Assembly: GCA_910577685.1 (NCBI GenBank) | Contig: CAJTOH010000015.1 | Coordinates: 1 to 64,000, forward strand | Direction: 5' to 3' | DNA length: 64,000 bases | Source of the DNA: an uncultured Dorea sp. | Lineage (GTDB): Bacteria > Bacillota > Clostridia > Lachnospirales > Lachnospiraceae | Shown: in pieces, positions 61,707 through 64,000 of the stretch | Position numbering within the stretch: position 1 is the stretch's first letter | Layout of the letters: each line of letters begins with the position of its first letter | Program-made: the position numbers and the translations under genes | Notes under the pieces: generated by a model | Database searches by the model: none | Told to the model about the DNA's origin: nothing | What the model saw: only the letters and a program-made list of their open reading frames with translations

Positions 61707-62078
61707 CTAATTTAATGTCGCAAGAACAGCGCCTGATTCGATCGCATCTCCGACTGCCACATTGATGCTTGCCACGGTTCCGTCCTCCGGCGCCACAACT
61801 GGGATCTCCATCTTCATCGCCTCAATGATTACTACTGCGTCGCCCCTCTTTACGCTCTGTCCGACGCTCGCCTCAATCTTGAATACCTTACCTGCCGCGC
61901 CTGCCTTTACTTCAATAGAGCCTGCGCCTGCCGCCGGGGCCGCCTTCGGAGCCGGAGCTGCCTTCGGAGCCGCTGCCGGGGCCGCCTTTGGAGCCGGAGC
62001 CGCTGCCGCGCCCGCGCCGTTTTCTTCTACCGTAACATCATATACATTGCCATTCACCGTAATCGTATAATTTTTCAT
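61707..62078 (-). CDS. Biotin carboxyl carrier protein of the decarboxylase
   Basis: The 123-residue protein starts MKNYTITVNGNVYDVTVEEN after AAAGGAGG. An Ala/Pro/Lys-rich flexible linker (about 26-52) joins to the biotinyl domain with VIIEAMKMEIPV, the Lys being biotinylated. It shuttles carboxyl groups between the transferases and the beta pump. Confidence 0.95.
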   Translation of the reverse strand: MKNYTITVNGNVYDVTVEENGAGAAAAPAPKAAPAAAPKAAPAPKAAPAAGAGSIEVKAGAAGKVFKIEASVGQSVKRGDAVVIIEAMKMEIPVVAPEDGTVASINVAVGDAIESGAVLATLN

Positions 62079-62101
62079 TTTAAATAATCCTCCTTTGGGT
62101 A

Positions 62102-62896
62102 TTATGATTTCCATTTATTTGTCGGACGGCGTCTGATACTTCTCACAAAAAATCCGCCCTCTCCGGCTTCGTCCGCGCCGGACTCTTCCCTTGCCGCCGC
62201 AATCGCCGCCGCAATGACCGCAATCAGTTCCGCATCATCCGTCTCCGGCGCAGTCTCCACCTCCGGAACGCTCACAGGCGCGCTGACAGACGGCGTACTC
62301 ACAGGCTCCTCTTTCTTCTTAGGTCCGAACAGCGCCGGGATAACCTTGAACTGGCCTATTAATAAAGAAATAAAGATCAGCACCGCGAACACGGTTCCCA
62401 TTCCGAGAAGAGTATTAAGCCCCGCTTTCGTCAGAATCTCCTGCGTCGTATACTTCGCATCAACCGTCATAGTCTCCATATAGGACTGGCTGTCGAAGAT
62501 GAACGTAATCGTCGCATCCCGGTCTGAAAACTTAGCGTCTGCGGAAACCTTGTATCCGTCGTTCGTGACCTCGGAAGTAAATTCACCGTGTTCTTCATAC
62601 TCCCCGCACTCCTTTACAGCCGCATCCCATGCATCCAGCGCTCCAAGGAAACTCTCTGCCGTAACCGGAATTCCGGACTGAATCAGTTGGAAATCCAGAT
62701 TAAGCTCTTTCATATTCCGGAACTCTTCGCGCATGCTTTCATCAGCATTCGTGCAATATTGAATCATAAACTCCATGGTCTGCTCAATAGCCGCATCGTT
62801 ATATCCGGCATCCTCAGCCTCCCGGCTGCTTCCGCATGCGGTAAAACAAAGCATCACAGCGACAGCACAGAGTAATAAGCTAATTTTTTTCCTCAC
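62102..62896 (-). CDS. OadG-like membrane anchor subunit (lipoprotein)
   Basis: The 264-residue product starts at GTG 62896 (MRKKISLLLCAVAVMLCFTAC) with a lipobox, so a lipid-anchored periplasmic-side part of about 140 residues is likely. A membrane helix (TLLGMGTVFAVLIFISLLIG) is followed by KKKEEP and an acidic/Pro linker, then an OadG-type tail ending RRPTNKWKS. The large exported domain is unusual for OadG. It is between the carrier and the carboxyltransferase. Confidence 0.82.
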   Translation of the reverse strand: MRKKISLLLCAVAVMLCFTACGSSREAEDAGYNDAAIEQTMEFMIQYCTNADESMREEFRNMKELNLDFQLIQSGIPVTAESFLGALDAWDAAVKECGEYEEHGEFTSEVTNDGYKVSADAKFSDRDATITFIFDSQSYMETMTVDAKYTTQEILTKAGLNTLLGMGTVFAVLIFISLLIGQFKVIPALFGPKKKEEPVSTPSVSAPVSVPEVETAPETDDAELIAVIAAAIAAAREESGADEAGEGGFFVRSIRRRPTNKWKS

Positions 62897-62910
62897 TTTG
62901 CCTCACCTCT

Positions 62911-64000
62911 CTAAACCGACCCGTGCTTTTTCATCGGACGGTCTTCTCTCTTCGTGAATAACATCTCGAACGCGCCGATCACATACTTTCTGGTCTGATC
63001 CGGCTCGATGAGGGTATCCACATAACCTCTTCTTGCTGCAGATAACGGACTTGACTGCAGTTCGCGGTACTCTGCAGTTTTCTCTTTTAACGTGTCGGCA
63101 TCCGCCCCTGCATACATAATCTTTGCCGCAAGGTTCGCTTCCATCATGCCAATCTCAGCCGTCGGCCATGCGTAAACCATGTCTGCGCCGATAGACTTGC
63201 TGTTCATGGTGACGTACGCGCTTCCAAACGCCTTGCCGATTACCACATTCACCTTAGGTACGGTCGCATTGGCGAAGGCATAGGTAAGCTTAGCAGCCTC
63301 CCTTGCAAGGTTCTTCTCCTCATACTCGCATGCCGCAAATCCCGTCACATTAGTAAGCGTCAGCACAGGAATATTAAACGCGTCGCAGAAGTTCACAAAT
63401 TCAGCCGCCTTCTTTGCGCCGTCGGCAGACAGAGAACCGTCAAACTGAGCCGTAACCTCCGACTCTTCATTATATACTTTAGAACGGTTGGCAACCGCCC
63501 CTACGGTCATTCCGTTCAAACGAATGAATCCGGTTACCATGTCTTTAGCATAATCCCTCTTTGTCTCAAAGAATACATTGTCGTCGGCAATCATGGAAAG
63601 CGCGATCGAAGTATCCTCCGCCCCATTCTCGATGCCCTCGCAGAGACGGTTCAAGCTATCCGTGCAATCTTCATATGCCCCGTTCTCCTCATTGTTGCCC
63701 GGAATCATGCATACCAGCGCGCGGATATTCGCAAGAATCTCCTCCTGCGTCCCCACAGCATCTACAAGGCCCGCTTCTTCGCTCTGGTATTTCGCCGAAG
63801 AAGTATCTAACTTGGAAACGTTGTTGCCTGGCAGGGCGTTGGGGGAATTCACGAACAGCTTCGCCTTGGAAGCCTCCATGAACGTAAAATCAGTCAGTGC
63901 AGGAATAACGGATAATCCGCCGCCGCATGTCCCAAAAATTGCCGTAATCTGCGGGATTACTCCGGAAGCCATGGTCTGCTTCATGTATAGATTCCCAAAT
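62911..64000 (-). CDS. mmdA: Acyl-CoA carboxyltransferase (MmdA-like), C-terminal part
   Basis: At least 363 residues to the stop at 62911, with the frame open to the window edge. It has PQITAIFGTCGGGLSVIPAL, DTSSAKYQSEEAGLVDAV, GMTVGAVANRSKV and ATVPKVNVVIGKAFGSAYV, the double crotonase fold of biotin-dependent carboxyltransferase beta subunits. In this cluster it probably decarboxylates methylmalonyl-CoA, feeding the Na+ pump, but propionyl-CoA or glutaconyl-CoA specificity cannot be ruled out. Confidence 0.92.
   Translation of the reverse strand, partial: FGNLYMKQTMASGVIPQITAIFGTCGGGLSVIPALTDFTFMEASKAKLFVNSPNALPGNNVSKLDTSSAKYQSEEAGLVDAVGTQEEILANIRALVCMIPGNNEENGAYEDCTDSLNRLCEGIENGAEDTSIALSMIADDNVFFETKRDYAKDMVTGFIRLNGMTVGAVANRSKVYNEESEVTAQFDGSLSADGAKKAAEFVNFCDAFNIPVLTLTNVTGFAACEYEEKNLAREAAKLTYAFANATVPKVNVVIGKAFGSAYVTMNSKSIGADMVYAWPTAEIGMMEANLAAKIMYAGADADTLKEKTAEYRELQSSPLSAARRGYVDTLIEPDQTRKYVIGAFEMLFTKREDRPMKKHGSV

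Noticed and set aside
1..64000. CRISPR arrays, tRNA and rRNA genes
   Set aside because: No regularly spaced short repeats and no clover-leaf or ribosomal signature seen on reading both strands; tRNAscan and CRISPR finders could not be run.

Overview
The window looks like chromosomal DNA of a gut-type, spore-forming, anaerobic member of the Firmicutes, most likely Lachnospiraceae. The evidence is strong AGGAGG ribosome binding sites, sigma-A type promoters, a gerW-type spore gene, a complete rnfCDGEAB operon, a biotin-dependent Na+ pump decarboxylase cluster, ispH next to an S1 protein, and two C_GCAxxG_C_C proteins. Genus and species cannot be fixed from sequence alone. I saw no rRNA, tRNA or CRISPR array.

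Region 1 (1-9.4 kb) is an accessory, decaying island. It holds the start of an IS110-type transposase cut by the window edge, an XRE regulator with its own palindrome, and many frameshifted or truncated pieces of a gene family whose N-termini read MDITGI, MNVNGI or MNVNVNG; one DUF3879-like member is intact. It also holds a complete AgrC/AgrA-like LytTR two-component system and a broken second copy of such a regulator, a decayed SDR gene divergent from a MerR regulator, a DinJ/YafQ-type toxin-antitoxin pair and an HNH nuclease remnant. Tandem 20-22 bp repeats carrying a shared CGAAA core precede the LytTR regulator, the DUF operon and the broken regulator copy, so the two-component system probably controls the DUF genes.

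Region 2 (9.4-20.5 kb) carries a MATE exporter, an unusual response regulator fused to a (p)ppGpp synthetase domain, an operon of methyltransferase, hslO, nadE and a C_GCAxxG protein, a chemoreceptor, a YesL-like membrane protein and a DUF4340-like lipoprotein.

Region 3 (20.5-29.5 kb) is a sugar-use locus: binding lipoprotein and two permeases, then a YesM/YesN-type two-component system and a family 3 glycosidase. Region 4 (29.6-34.3 kb) is an ABC exporter, HExxH protein and OmpR-type two-component operon with a clear direct-repeat activator site at its promoter. Region 5 (34.4-45.1 kb) is core: gerW, a DUF2953 protein with 11-residue repeats, a SEDS/PBP pair whose genes overlap by 179 bp, a U32 peptidase, zapA, ruvAB, and two Rnf-associated genes.

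Region 6 (45.2-53.8 kb) combines apbE and the Rnf complex, interrupted by an Asn/Gln/Tyr-rich membrane protein and an AT-rich island with a second-type ClpP. Region 7 (53.9-64 kb) has S1 protein, ispH, cmk, a flavoprotein, an RpiR regulator and a Na+-translocating decarboxylase cluster that runs off the right edge. Rnf and the decarboxylase together suggest ion-gradient bioenergetics, the first driven by ferredoxin and the second by decarboxylation.
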